A program made the translations under genes and the position numbers. The notes beneath the pieces are model-generated. The model searched no databases and was not told where the DNA came from. It saw only the letters and a list, made by a program, of their open reading frames with translations. From the NCBI RefSeq assembly GCF_964656455.1, contig NC_135714.1, positions 164,750,243 through 164,814,242 of the forward strand: a stretch of 64,000 nucleotides of DNA. Reading direction: 5' to 3'. Below, piece after piece: positions 1 through 10,732 of the stretch (its first letter is position 1; every line of letters starts with the position of its first letter). The DNA is from Halichoerus grypus (lineage: Eukaryota; Chordata; Mammalia; Carnivora; Phocidae).

Positions 1-2506
1 TCAAATTCCTCCTGCTTCAGGAACGGCAATGTTAACTCAAGCGCAGTCACTCGAGAGGATTGATTCTTGGTGTTAGTAGCCTGGGAACTAGGCATCCAGG
101 CACACAGGGTACAGCAGTGCTAATCTCCTCAAACAAGAGGTGAGTCGACAGCAGCCTTCCTTCCAGGCCTGCTTCTCACTCCGAGTTACGTTTAGGTTCC
201 ATTTCTCATGCTTTCACAAAAACACACAACAGATGAAGTGCACGCTCAGGAAGGGCGATCTTTGCTGAGGCACGGGTTCTCTACAGTTTTGTTCCTTTGC
301 GTTGCGTGGATGGCACTGAGGACTCCACGCACACACGGGAGAGCCGATCTAGTTTCCCGAAACAAGAGTTGAGTCCATAGGGGCCTTCTGCCCATGCTTA
401 TTTCTCCCTCCGAATTCGGCTGGGACTCCTTCCCCAGGTTTGCACTCAAGCAGACTTGAAAATGCTGCCACCCTGTGGAGAGGCGAACGAGCTGAAGCTG
501 GGCTTCTTGAGCGGCTTCTTTCTGCCAAATCAGTGTGGAGCCCTTAGCATTCCTATGCACACATGGAGCCGAAGTGTTAGCTTCAGGTAACAAGAGCTGA
601 GTCGAGAGGAGCCTTCTGGCCCGGACTCCTTCTCCCTCGGTTTCACGTAAGGAACCCGTTCCTCAGGCTCTCACCCACGGTAGCCTGGAAAGTGCTTCCT
701 CCCTCAGAGAGGTGGATGGTAGCTAAAGCACGGTTTCTCTACCGTGTTGTTTCTTCCAGGGAGAACGCTAGCGATTAGATTTCCATGCAAAAGTAGGGCC
801 GCAGTGCTAGCTAAATGAAACACACGGGGAGTCGTCTTCTGCCTTTTGCTGGGGCCTGAGTCTCACTCGCAGAAACTTTGGACTCCCTTGCAGTCCTCTC
901 ATGCACGCACACAACCAAATGCTTCCACCCTCAGGAGCGGCTGTTTGAGCTGAAGCACGGATTCTCTACCGTGTTTTTCCTTTGAGTTAGGTGGCTGTCT
1001 TTCAGCCTGCACACACACCCAGGGCAACGGTACTAGCCCCATAACCATGATGTGAGTTGAGAGCTGCCTTCTGTACCGGCCTGTCTCTCCCCCGATTTTA
1101 CAAAATGGAAAATGTCCCCAGGCTCTCAGCCACAGTACACCCTAAACTGCTTCGCCCACAGAGAGGTCGACGGTAGCTAAAGCACGGTTTCTCTACTGTG
1201 TAGTTTCTTCGAGTTCGAACGCTAGCTCTTAGACTTCCATGCAAATGTGGGGCTGCCGTGCTAGCTTGGTAAAACACATGGGGAGTCGTGTTCTGCCTTT
1301 CGCTGGGGCCTGAGTCTCACTCGCAAAATGCTTTGGACTCCCTTGCAGTGCTCTCACGCACGCACACAACAAAAGGCTTCCACCCTTAGGAGCAGCTGTT
1401 TTACCTGCAGCTCGGATTCCCTACCGAGTTTTTCCTTCGAGTTAAGTGGCTGTCTTTAAGCCTGCACACACCCACGGGGCAACGGAACTAGCCCCTTAAG
1501 CATGTAGTGAGTTGAGAGCTGCCTTCTGTACCGGACTGTCTCTCCCCCTATATTCCGAAATGGAAACCGTCCCCAGGCTGCCAGCCACAGTACACCCTAA
1601 ACTGCTTCGCCCACACAGAGGTCGACGGTAGCTAAAGCACGGCTTCTCTACAGTGTTGTTTCTTCGACTTAGAACGCTAGCTATTAGACTTCCCTGAAAA
1701 GTGGCGCTGCCGTGCTAGCTTGATGAAACACATGGGGAGTGGTGTTCTGCCTTTCGCTGGGGCCTGAGTCTCACTCGCAGAAAGCTTTGGACTCCCTTGC
1801 AGTGCTCTCACACACGCACATAACAAAATGCTTCCACCCTCAGGAGCAGCTGTTTTACCTTCAGCACAGGCTCTCTACCGAGTTTTTCCTTCGAGTTAGG
1901 TGGCTGTGTTTAAGCCTGCACACACACCCTGGGCAACGGTAGTAGCCCCATAACCATGATGTGAGTTGAGATCTGCCTTCTGTGCCGGCCTGTCCCTCCA
2001 CCGATATTATGGTGTTGAAACCGTCCCAGGGCTCCCAACCTCAGTACACCCTAAACTGCTTCGCCCTCAGAGAGGTCGACGGTAGCTAAAGCACGGTTTC
2101 TCTACAGTGTTGTTTCTTCGACTTAGAAAGCTAACTATCAGACTTCCATGCAAAAGTGGGGCCGCAGTATTAGATTCATGGAGCAAGTGGGGAGTCGTGT
2201 TCTGGCTTCTTCTGGGGCCTGGGTCTCACAAGGAAAATGCTTTTGGACTCACTTGCTGTGCACTCCCGCATGCACACCACACAATGCGTCCACCCTGAGG
2301 CATGGCTCTTTTAGCCGAAGCAGGAATTCTCTACAGAGTTGTTCCTTTGAGTTAGGCGGTTGGCTTATGGCCTGCAGGAACACACGGGGCAAGGGTACTG
2401 GCCTCATAAACAAGAGGTGAGTTGAGAGCTGCCTTCCGCACCGGCCTGTTTCTCACTCCATTTCACGTATGGGACCCTTTCCCCGGTCTCTCATACACGA
2501 ACACTA
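1..2506 (+). repeat. Half A of unit 1: eleven monomers of about 228 bp
   Basis: Counterpart landmarks (the GAGTTAG-like motif and its diverged forms) fall near 70, 298, 526, 754, 982, 1210, 1437, 1665, 1890, 2118 and 2346, a spacing of about 228 bp, so 2506 bp holds eleven monomers. From the fourth monomer on, two types alternate. One continues into GAACGCTAGC and TTAGACTTCCATGCAAAAG. The other continues into GTGGCTGT and GCCTGCACACAC. SalI-type GTCGAC sites at 1166, 1621 and 2075 mark the 455-bp dimer. The first three monomers are more diverged. No gene is seen. Confidence 0.9.
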
Positions 2507-2577
2507 TACAACTCCTGCGGCTTCAGGAACTGCAATGTTAGCTAAAGCGCAGTAAAGCTACAGCATTGATTCTTGGT

Positions 2578-2600
2578 GTTAGTAGTCTGGTAGGCGAATG
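2578..2600 (+). other. Internal deletion junction in half B (395 bp lost)
   Basis: Sequence up to 2590 matches positions up to 84 of half A; from 2592 it matches half A from 481 on. The lost segment corresponds to half-A 85-480, about 1.7 monomers, so monomer phase is broken here. Equivalent junctions occur at the same offset in every long unit. Confidence 0.85.
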
Positions 2601-3325
2601 AGCTGCACCTGGGATTCTTGACAGGCTTGTTTCTTCCCAGTCAGTGTCGAGCACATAGCATTCCAAGCACACATGGAGCAGTAGTGTTAGCTTCAGGTAG
2701 CAAGAGCTGAGTCCAGAGGTGCCTTCTGCCCGGACCTATTTCTCCCTTGGTTTCACGTATGGAACCCGTTCCCCAGGCTCTCAGCCACGGTACTCCGTGT
2801 AATACTTCCTCCATCTAGAGGTCGACGGTAGCTAAAGCAGGGTTTCTCTACAGTGTTGTTTCTTCGAGTTAGAACACTAGCTGTTAGACTTCCATGCAAA
2901 AGTGGGGCTGCCGTGCTAGCGTGATGAAACACATGGGGAGTCGTGTTCTGCCTTCTGCTGGGGCCTGAGGCTCACTCACAAAAAGCTTTGGACTCCCTTG
3001 CAGGGCTCTCATGCACGCACACAACATAATGCTTCCACCTTCAAGAGCGGCTCTTTTAGCTGAAGCATGGATTCTCCAGCGAGTTTTTCCTTCGAGTTAG
3101 GCGGTTTTCATGAAGCCTGCACACACACCCGGGGCAACGGTACTAGCCCCATAACCATGGTGTGAGTTGAGAGCTGCCTTCTCTCCGGGCTGTCTCTCCC
3201 TCGATTTTAGGAAACGGAACCCGTCCCCAGGCTCTCACCCACCGTACACCCTAAACTGCTTCCTCCCACACAGAGGTCGTCGGTAGCTAAAGCACGGTTT
3301 CTCTTCAGTGTTGTTTCTCCGAGTT

Positions 3326-3341
3326 AGAACGCTTGCTATTA
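3326..3341 (+). repeat. Left target-site duplication of the L1 in unit 1
   Basis: The sequence AGAACGCTTGCTATTA immediately precedes the L1. It is the satellite's own sequence, equivalent to about 1216-1231 of half A. The first two bases could also be counted with the neighbouring tail, so the duplication is 14 to 16 bp. Confidence 0.92.
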
Positions 3342-4048
3342 ATGTCCACAATAGCCAAACTGTGGAAAGAGCCAAGATGTCCACCAACAGATGAATGGAT
3401 AAAGAAGAGGGGGTATATATATATATATATATACAATGGAATATTATGCAGCCATCAAAAGGAATGAGATCTTGCCATCTGCAACGACGTGGATGGAACT
3501 GGAGGGTATCATGCTGAGCGAAATAAGTCAAACAGAGAAAGACATGTATCATATGACCTCACTGATATGAGGAATTCTTAATCTCAGGAAACAAACTGAG
3601 GGTTGCTGGAGTGGGGGCTGGGGTGGGAGGGATGGGGTCACTGGGTGTTGGACACTGGGGAGGGTATGTGTTCTGGTAAGCGCTGTGAATTGTGCAAGAC
3701 TGTTGAATCTCAGATCTGTACCTCTGAAACAAATAATGCAATATATGTTAAGAAAGAAAAAAAGAAGAAGAAGAATGTAGCAGGAGGGGAAGAATGAAGG
3801 GGGGAAAATCGGAGGGGGAAAAGAACCATGAGAGACGATGGACTCTGAAAAACAAACTGAGGGTTCTAGAGGGGAGGGGGGTGGGAGGATGGGTTAGCCT
3901 GGTGATGGGTATTGAGCAGGGCACGATCTGCATGGAGCACTGGGTGATATGCACAAACAATGAATCATGGAACACTATATCTAAAACTAATGATGTAATG
4001 TATGGGGATTAACATAACAATAAAAACATTTAATAATAATAATAATAA
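3342..4048 (+). mobile_element. 5'-truncated LINE-1 in unit 1 (carnivoran type)
   Basis: This is the last 707 bp of an L1 in the plus orientation. The ORF2 C-terminal remnant (3342-3570) contains the MEYYAAIK motif and ends in SLI-stop, as L1 ORF2 proteins typically do, but the reading frame is shifted by the (TA)10 tract at 3414-3433. The 3' UTR follows, with G-quadruplex-type runs at 3613-3637 and 3871-3893, a GAA/A-rich tract at about 3751-3776, an AATAAA at 4019-4024 and an (AAT)n tail. It is flanked by the 16-bp target-site duplication AGAACGCTTGCTATTA at 3326-3341 and 4049-4064. The nick context TT/AGAA fits the L1 endonuclease preference. With only about a tenth of a full element left it cannot move by itself. 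Confidence 0.95.
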
Positions 4049-4064
4049 AGAACGCTTGCTATTA
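4049..4064 (+). repeat. Right target-site duplication of the L1 in unit 1
   Basis: This is an exact repeat of the 16 bases at 3326-3341, directly after the (AAT)n tail. The satellite resumes in phase after it, showing a clean retrotransposition insertion. The same pair flanks the L1 in every long unit. Confidence 0.92.
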
Positions 4065-5340
4065 GACTTCCATGCAAAAGTGGGGCCGCAGTGCTAGCTT
4101 CATGAAACAAGTGGGGAGTCGTGTTCTGTCTTCTGCCGGGGCCTGAGTCCCACACGGAAAATGGGTCTGGACTCCCTTGCAGTGCTCTCACGCACGCACA
4201 CGACAAAATGCTGCCACCCTCAGGAGCAGCTGTTTTACCTGCAGCACAGGCTCTCAACCGAGTTTTTCCTTCGAGTTAGGTGGCTGTGTTTAAGCCTGCA
4301 CACACACCCTGGGCAATGGTACTAGCCCCATAACCATGATGTGATTTGAGAGCTGCCTTCTGTACCGGCCTGTCTCTCCCCGATATTACGATATTGAAAC
4401 CGTCCCAGGGCTCTCAGCCACAGTACACCCTAAACTGCTTCGCCCACACAGAGGTCGACGGTAGCTAAAGCACGGCTTCTCTACAGTGTTGTTTCTTCGA
4501 GTTAGAACGCTAGCTATTAGACTTCCATGCAAAAGTGGGGCTGCCGTGCTAGCGTGATGAAACACATGGGGAGTCGTGTTCTGCCTTTCGCTGGGGCCTG
4601 AGTCTCACTCGCAAAAAGCTTTGGACTCCCTTGCAGTGCTCTCACGCACGCACACAACAAAATGCTTGCACCCTCAGGAGCAGCTCTTTTACCTGCAGCA
4701 CAGGCTCTCTACCGAGTTTTTCCTTCGAGTTAGGTGGCTGTGTTTAAGCCTGCACACACCCACGGGGCAACGGAACTAGCCCCATAACCATGTAGTGAGT
4801 TCAGATCTGCCTTATGTGCCAGCCTGTCTCTCCCCCGATATGATGAAATGGAAACCGTCCCCAGGCTCTCAGCCACAGTACACCCTAAACTGCTTCGCCC
4901 ACAGAGAGGTCGACGGTAGCTAAAGCACGGTTTCTCTACAGTGTTGTTTCTCCGAGTTAGAAAGCTAGCTGTTAGACTTCCATGCAAAAGTGGGGCCGCA
5001 GTCCTAGCTTCATGGAGCAAGTGGGGAGTCGTGTTCTGGCTTCTTCCGGGGCCTGGGTCTCACAAGGAAAATGCTTTTGGACTCACTTGCAGTGCGCTCA
5101 CGCATGCACACAGCAAAATGCGTCCACCCTGAGGCATGGCTCTTTTAGCCGAAGCAGGAATTCCCTACAGAGTTGTTCCTTTGAGTTAGGTGGTTGGCTT
5201 TAGGCCTGCAGGCACCCCCGGGGCAAGGGCACTAGCCTCATCAACCAGAGGTGACTTGAGAGCTGCCTTCCGCACCGGCCTGTTTCTCACTCCATTTCAC
5301 GTCTGGGACCCTTTCCCCGGTCTCTCGTACACGAGCAGGG

Positions 5341-7391
5341 TCAAATTCCTCCTGCTTCAGGAACGGCAATGTTAACTCAAGCGCAGTCACTCTAGAGGAT
5401 TGATTCTTGGTGTTAGTAGCCTGGGAACTAGGCATCCAGGCACACAGGGTACAGCAGTGCTAATCTCCTCAAACAAGAGGTGAGTCGACAGCAGCCTTCC
5501 TTGCAGGCCTGCTTCTCACTCCGAGTTACGTTTAGGTTCCATTTCTCATGCTTTCACAAAAACACACAACAGATGAAGTGCACGCTCAGGAAGGGCGATC
5601 TTTGCTGAGGCACGGGTTCTCTACAGTTTTGTTCCTTTGCGTTGCGTGGATGGCACTGAGGACTCCACGCACACACGGGAGAGCCGATCTAGTTTCCCGA
5701 AACAAGAGTTGAGTCCATAGGGGCCTTCTGCCCATGCTTATTTCTCCCTCCGAATTCGGCTGGGACTCCTTCCCCAGGTTTGCACTCAAGCAGACTTGAA
5801 AATGCTGCCACCCTGTGGAGAGGCGAACGAGCTGAAGCTGGGCTTCTTGAGCGGCTTCTTTCTGCCAAATCAGTGTGGAGCCCTTAGCATTCCTATGCAC
5901 ACATGGAGCCGAAGTGTTAGCTTCAGGTAACAAGAGCTGAGTCGAGAGGAGCCTTCTCGCCCGGACTCCTTCTCCCTCGGTTTCACGTAAGGAACCCGTT
6001 CCTCAGGCTCTCACCCACGGTAGCCTGGAAAGTGCTTCCTCCCTCAGAGAGGTGGATGGTAGCTAAAGCACGGTTTCTCTACCGTGTTGTTTCTTCCAGG
6101 GAGAACGCTAGCGATTAGATTTCCATGCAAAAGTAGGGCCGCAGTGCTAGCTAAATGAAACACACGGGGAGTCGTCTTCTGCCTTTTGCTGGGGCCTGAG
6201 TCTCACTCGCAGAAACTTTGGACTCCCTTGCAGTCCTCTCACGCACGCACACAACCAAATGCTTCCACCCTCAGGAGCGGCTGTTTGAGCTGAAGCACGG
6301 ATTCTCTACCGTGTTTTTCCTTTGAGTTAGGTGGCTGTCTTTCAGCCTGCACACACACCCTGGGCAATGGTACTAGCCCCATAACCATGATGTGAGTTGA
6401 GAGCTGCCTTCTGTACCGGCCTGTCTCTCCCCGATATTACGATATTGAAACCGTCCCAGGGCTCTCAGCCACAGTACACCCTAAACTGCTTCGCCCACAC
6501 CGAGGTCGACGGTAGCTAAAGCACGGCTTCTCTACAGTGTTGTTTCTTCGAGTTAGAACGCTAGCTATTAGACTTCCATGCAAAAGTGGGGCTGCCGTGC
6601 TAGCGTGATGAAACACATGGGGAGTCGTGTTCTGCCTTTCGCTGGGGCCTGAGTCTCACTCGCAAAAAGCTTTGGACTCCCTTGCAGTGCTCTCACGCAC
6701 GCACACAACAAAATGCTTGCACCCTCAGGAGCAGCTCTTTTACCTGCAGCACAGGCTCTCTACCGAGTTTTTCCTTCGAGTTAGGTGGCTGTGTTTAAGC
6801 CTGCACACACCCACGGGGCAACGGAACTAGCCCCATAACCATGTAGTGAGTTCAGATCTGCCTTATGTGCCAGCCTGTCTCTCCCCCGATATTATGAAAT
6901 GGAAACCGTCCCCAGGCTCTCAGCCACAGTACACCCTAAACTGCTTCGCCCACAGAGAGGTCGACGGTAGCTAAAGCACGGTTTCTCTACAGTGTTGTTT
7001 CTCCGAGTTAGAAAGCTAGCTGTTAGACTTCCATGCAAAAGTGGGGCCGCAGTCCTAGCTTCATGGAGCAAGTGGGGAGTCGTGTTCTGGCTTCTTCCGG
7101 GGCCTGGGTCTCACAAGGAAAATGCTTTTGGACTCACTTGCAGTGCGCTCACGCATGCACACAGCAAAATGCGTCCACCCTGAGGCATGGCTCTTTTAGC
7201 CGAAGCAGGAATTCCCTACAGAGTTGTTCCTTTGAGTTAGGTGGTTGGCTTTAGGCCTGCAGGCACCCCCGGGGCAAGGGCACTAGCCTCATCAACCAGA
7301 GGTGACTTGAGAGCTGCCTTCCGCACCGGCCTGTTTCTCACTCCATTTCACGTCTGGGACCCTTTCCCCGGTCTCTCGTACACGAGCAGGG
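5341..7391 (+). repeat. Unit 2, unique short form S0, 2051 bp (nine monomers)
   Basis: This is the only unit of its length. It follows half A to about its position 1020 (window 6360), then switches to half-B sequence equivalent to 4310 onward of the reference (CCTGGGCAATGG at about 6359, then the GATATTACGATATTG stretch). The L1 and 3289 bp of the long form are missing. 2051 is 455 less than 2506, so the exchange joined monomers one dimer out of register. One base pattern near 6390 (GTGAGTTGAG) is half-A-like beyond the switch, so the junction may be patchy. It also has GATATTATGAAATGG near 6885, where other units have GATATGATG. Carries CTCTAGAGG. Confidence 0.92.
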
Positions 7392-10300
7392 TCAAATTCC
7401 TCCTGCTTCAGGAACGGCAATGTTAACTCAAGCGCAGTCACTCTAGAGGATTGATTCTTGGTGTTAGTAGCCTGGGAACTAGGCATCCAGGCACACAGGG
7501 TACAGCAGTGCTAATCTCCTCAAACAAGAGGTGAGTCGACAGCAGCCTTCCTTCCAGGCCTGCTTCTCACTCCGAGTTACGTTTAGGTTCCATTTCTCAT
7601 GCTTTCACAAAAACACACAACAGATGAAGTGCACGCTCAGGAAGGGCGATCTTTGCTGAGGCACGGGTTCTCTACAGTTTTGTTCCTTTGCGTTGCGTGG
7701 ATGGCACTGAGGACTCCACGCACACACGGGAGAGCCGATCTAGTTTCCCGAAACAAGAGTTGAGTCCATAGGGGCCTTCTGCCCATGCTTATTTCTCCCT
7801 CCGAATTCGGCTGGGACTCCTTCCCCAGGTTTGCACTCAAGCAGACTTGAAAATGCTGCCACCCTGTGGAGAGGCGAACGAGCTGAAGCTGGGCTTCTTG
7901 AGCGGCTTCTTTCTGCCAAATCAGTGTGGAGCCCTTAGCATTCCTATGCACACATGGAGCCAAAGTGTTAGCTTCAGGTAACAAGAGCTGAGTCGAGAGG
8001 AGCCTTCTGGCCCGGACTCCTTCTCCCTCGGTTTCACGTAAGGAACCCGTTCCTCAGGCTCTCACCCACGGTAGCCTGGAAAGTGCTTCCTCCCTCAGAG
8101 AGGTGGATGGTAGCTAAAGCACGGTTTCTCTACCGTGTTGTTTCTTCCAGGGAGAACGCTAGCGATTAGATTTCCATGCAAAAGTAGGGCCGCAGTGCTA
8201 GCTAAATGAAACACACGGGGAGTCGTCTTCTGCCTTTTGCTGGGGCCTGAGTCTCACTCGCAGAAACTTTGGACTCCCTTGCAGTCCTCTCATGCACGCA
8301 CACAACCAAATGCTTCCACCCTCAGGAGCGGCTGTTTGAGCTGAAGCACGGATTCTCTACCGTGTTTTTCCTTTGAGTTAGGTGGCTGTCTTTTAGCCTG
8401 CACACACACCCAGGGCAAAGGGACTAGCCCCATAACCATGATGTGAGTTGAGAGCTGCCTTCTGTACCGGCCTGTCTCTCCCCCGATTTTACAAAATGGA
8501 AAATGTCCCCAGGCTCTCAGCCACAGTACACCCTAAACTGCTTCGCCCACAGAGAGGTCGACGGTAGCTAAAGCACGGTTTCTCTACTGTGTAGTTTCTT
8601 CGAGTTAGAACGCTAGCTCTTAGACTTCCATGCAAATGTGGGGCTGCCGTGCTAGCTTGGTAAAACACATGGGGAGTCGTGTTCTGCCTTTCGCTGGGGC
8701 CTGAGTCTCACTCGCAAAATGCTTTGGACTCCCTTGCAGTGCTCTCACGCACGCACACAACAAAAGGCTTCCACCCTTAGGAGCAGCTGTTTTACCTGCA
8801 GCTCGGATTCCCTACCGAGTTTTTCCTTCGCGTTAAGTGGCTGTCTTTAAGCCTGCACACACCCACGGGGCAACGGAACTAGCCCCTTAAGCATGTAGTG
8901 AGTTGAGAGCTGCCTTCTGTACCGGACTGTCTCTCCCCCTATATTCCGAAATGGAAACCGTCCCCAGGCTGCCAGCCACAGTACACCCTAAACTGCTTCG
9001 CCCACACAGAGGTCGACGGTAGCTAAAGCACGGCTTCTCTACAGTGTTGTTTCTTCGACTTAGAACGCTAGCTATTAGACTTCCCTGAAAAGTGGCGCTG
9101 CCGTGCTAGCTTGATGAAACACATGGGGAGTGGTGTTCTGCCTTTCGCTGGGGCCTGAGTCTCACTCGCAGAAAGCTTTGGACTCCCTTGCAGTGCTCTC
9201 ACACACGCACACAACAAAATGCTTCCACCCTCAGGAGCAGCTGTTTTACCTGCAGCACAGGCTCTCTACCGAGTTTTTCCTTCGAGTTAGGTGGCTGTGT
9301 TTAAGCCTGCACACACACCCTGGGCAACGGTAGTAGCCCCATAACCATGATGTGAGTTGAGAGCTGCCTTCTGTGCCGGCCTGTCCCTCCACCGATATTA
9401 TGATATTGAAACCGTCCCAGGGCTCCCAACCTCAGTACACCCTAAACTGCTTCGCCCTCAGAGAGGTCGACGGTAGCTAAAGCACGGTTTCTCTACAGTG
9501 TTGTTTCTTCGACTTAGAAAGCTAACTATCAGACTTCCATGCAAAAGTGGGGCCGCAGTATTAGATTCATGGAGCAAGTGGGGAGTCGTGTTCTGGCTTC
9601 TTCTGGGGCCTGGGTCTCACAAGGGAAATGCTTTTGGACTCACTTGCTGTGCACTCCCGCATGCACACCACACAATGCGTCCACCCTGAGGCATGGCTCT
9701 TTTAGCCGAAGCAGGAATTCTCTACAGAGTTGTTCCTTTGAGTTAGGCGGTTGGCTTATGGCCTGCAGGAACACACGGGGCAAGGGTACTGGCCTCATAA
9801 ACAAGAGGTGAGTTGAGAGCTGCCTTCCGCACCGGCCTGTTTCTCACTCCATTTCACGTATGGGACCCTTTCCCCGGTCTCTCATACACGAACACTATAC
9901 AACTCCTGCGGCTTCAGGAACTGCAATGTTAGCTAAAGCGCAGTAAAGCTACAGCATTGATTCTTGGTGTTAGTAGTCTGGTAGGCGAATGAGCTGCACC
10001 TGGGATTCTTGACAGGCTTGTTTCTTCCCAGTCAGTGTCGAGCACATAGCATTCCAAGCACACATGGAGCAGTAGTGTTAGCTTCAGGTAGCAAGAGCTG
10101 AGTCCAGAGGTGCCTTCTGCCCGGACCTATTTCTCCCTTGGTTTCACGTATGGAACCCGTTCCCCAGGCTCTCAGCCACGGTACTCCGTGTAATACTTCC
10201 TCCATCTAGAGGTCGACGGTAGCTAAAGCAGGGTTTCTCTACAGTGTTGTTTCTTCGAGTTAGAACACTAGCTGTTAGACTTCCATGCAAAAGTGGGGCT

Positions 10301-10732
10301 GCCGTGCTAGCGTGATGAAACACATGGGGAGTCGTGTTCTGCCTTCTGCTGGGGCCTGAGGCTCACTCACAAAAAGCTTTGGACTCCCTTGCAGGGCTCT
10401 CATGCACGCACACAACATAATGCTTCCACCTTCAAGAGCGGCTCTTTTAGCTGAAGCATGGATTCTCCAGCGAGTTTTTCCTTCGAGTTAGGCGGTTTTC
10501 ATGAAGCCTGCACACACACCCGGGGCAACGGTACTAGCCCCATAACCATGGTGTGAGTTGAGAGCTGCCTTCTCTCCGGGCTGTCTCTCCCTCGATTTTA
10601 GGAAACGGAACCCGTCCCCAGGCTCTCACCCACCGTACACCCTAAACTGCTTCCTCCCACACAGAGGTCGTCGGTAGCTAAAGCACGGTTTCTCTTCAGT
10701 GTTGTTTCTCCGAGTTAGAACGCTTGCTATTA

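Larger units (their letters stand above)
1..5340 (+). repeat. Unit 1, long (L) form, 5340 bp, with L1
   Basis: This is a full long unit, used here as the reference for positions. It is half A (1-2506) followed by half B (2507-5340), which carries the L1 at 3342-4048 with (TA)10. It has the CTCGAG variant near position 52. It shares a cluster of variants around 1820-2015 (for example a T in TTCAGCACAGG and GAGATCTGCC) with unit 7, 25.9 kb away, and not with the other long units. The unit start was set at the first base of the window for convenience; the true repeat phase is arbitrary. Confidence 0.95.
2507..5340 (+). repeat. Half B of unit 1: A paralogue with 395-bp deletion and L1
   Basis: The boundary is placed where the context around 2490-2535 matches the unit junction around 5324-5369. 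After a start that matches half A up to about position 84, half B jumps at 2590/2592 to the counterpart of half-A position 481, a 395-bp internal deletion. Position 2832 then aligns with 721 at a constant offset of 2111. After the L1 and its duplicated target the offset becomes 2834, so 4740 aligns with 1906. The halves differ at many bases, so their split predates spread of the array seen here. The same half-B structure is present in all nine long units. Confidence 0.9.

Noticed and set aside
246..593. A 115-codon minus-strand open frame present in all sixteen units
   Set aside because: Its conservation follows from array homogenisation. The only differences I saw (Ser to Leu in unit 3, Ala to Pro in unit 6) are both amino-acid changing, with no excess of silent changes. 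A frame this long is expected about once by chance in a unit of this size over six frames, and I recognise no domain or signal.
3094..3110. CENP-B-box-like site (TTCGAGTTAGGCGGT against NTTCGNNNNANNCGGGN, one fixed base off) in half B, with weaker forms in other monomers
   Set aside because: With one mismatch allowed in nine fixed bases, about one such site is expected per 5.3-kb unit on two strands by chance, and no exact box was noticed. It is not evidence for a centromere.
3342..4048. Two separate mobile elements, because the 3' UTR has an internal A/GAA-rich tract that resembles a poly-A tail
   Set aside because: From memory, carnivoran L1 3' UTRs carry such an internal tract followed by more 3' UTR, and the single target-site duplication encloses the whole 707 bp, so one insertion explains it.
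1739..5435. Many other open frames of 60-105 codons on both strands, repeated in each unit
   Set aside because: They overlap one another on both strands, cross monomer borders and the L1 edge, and resemble no protein I know apart from the end of L1 ORF2. They are by-products of the satellite.
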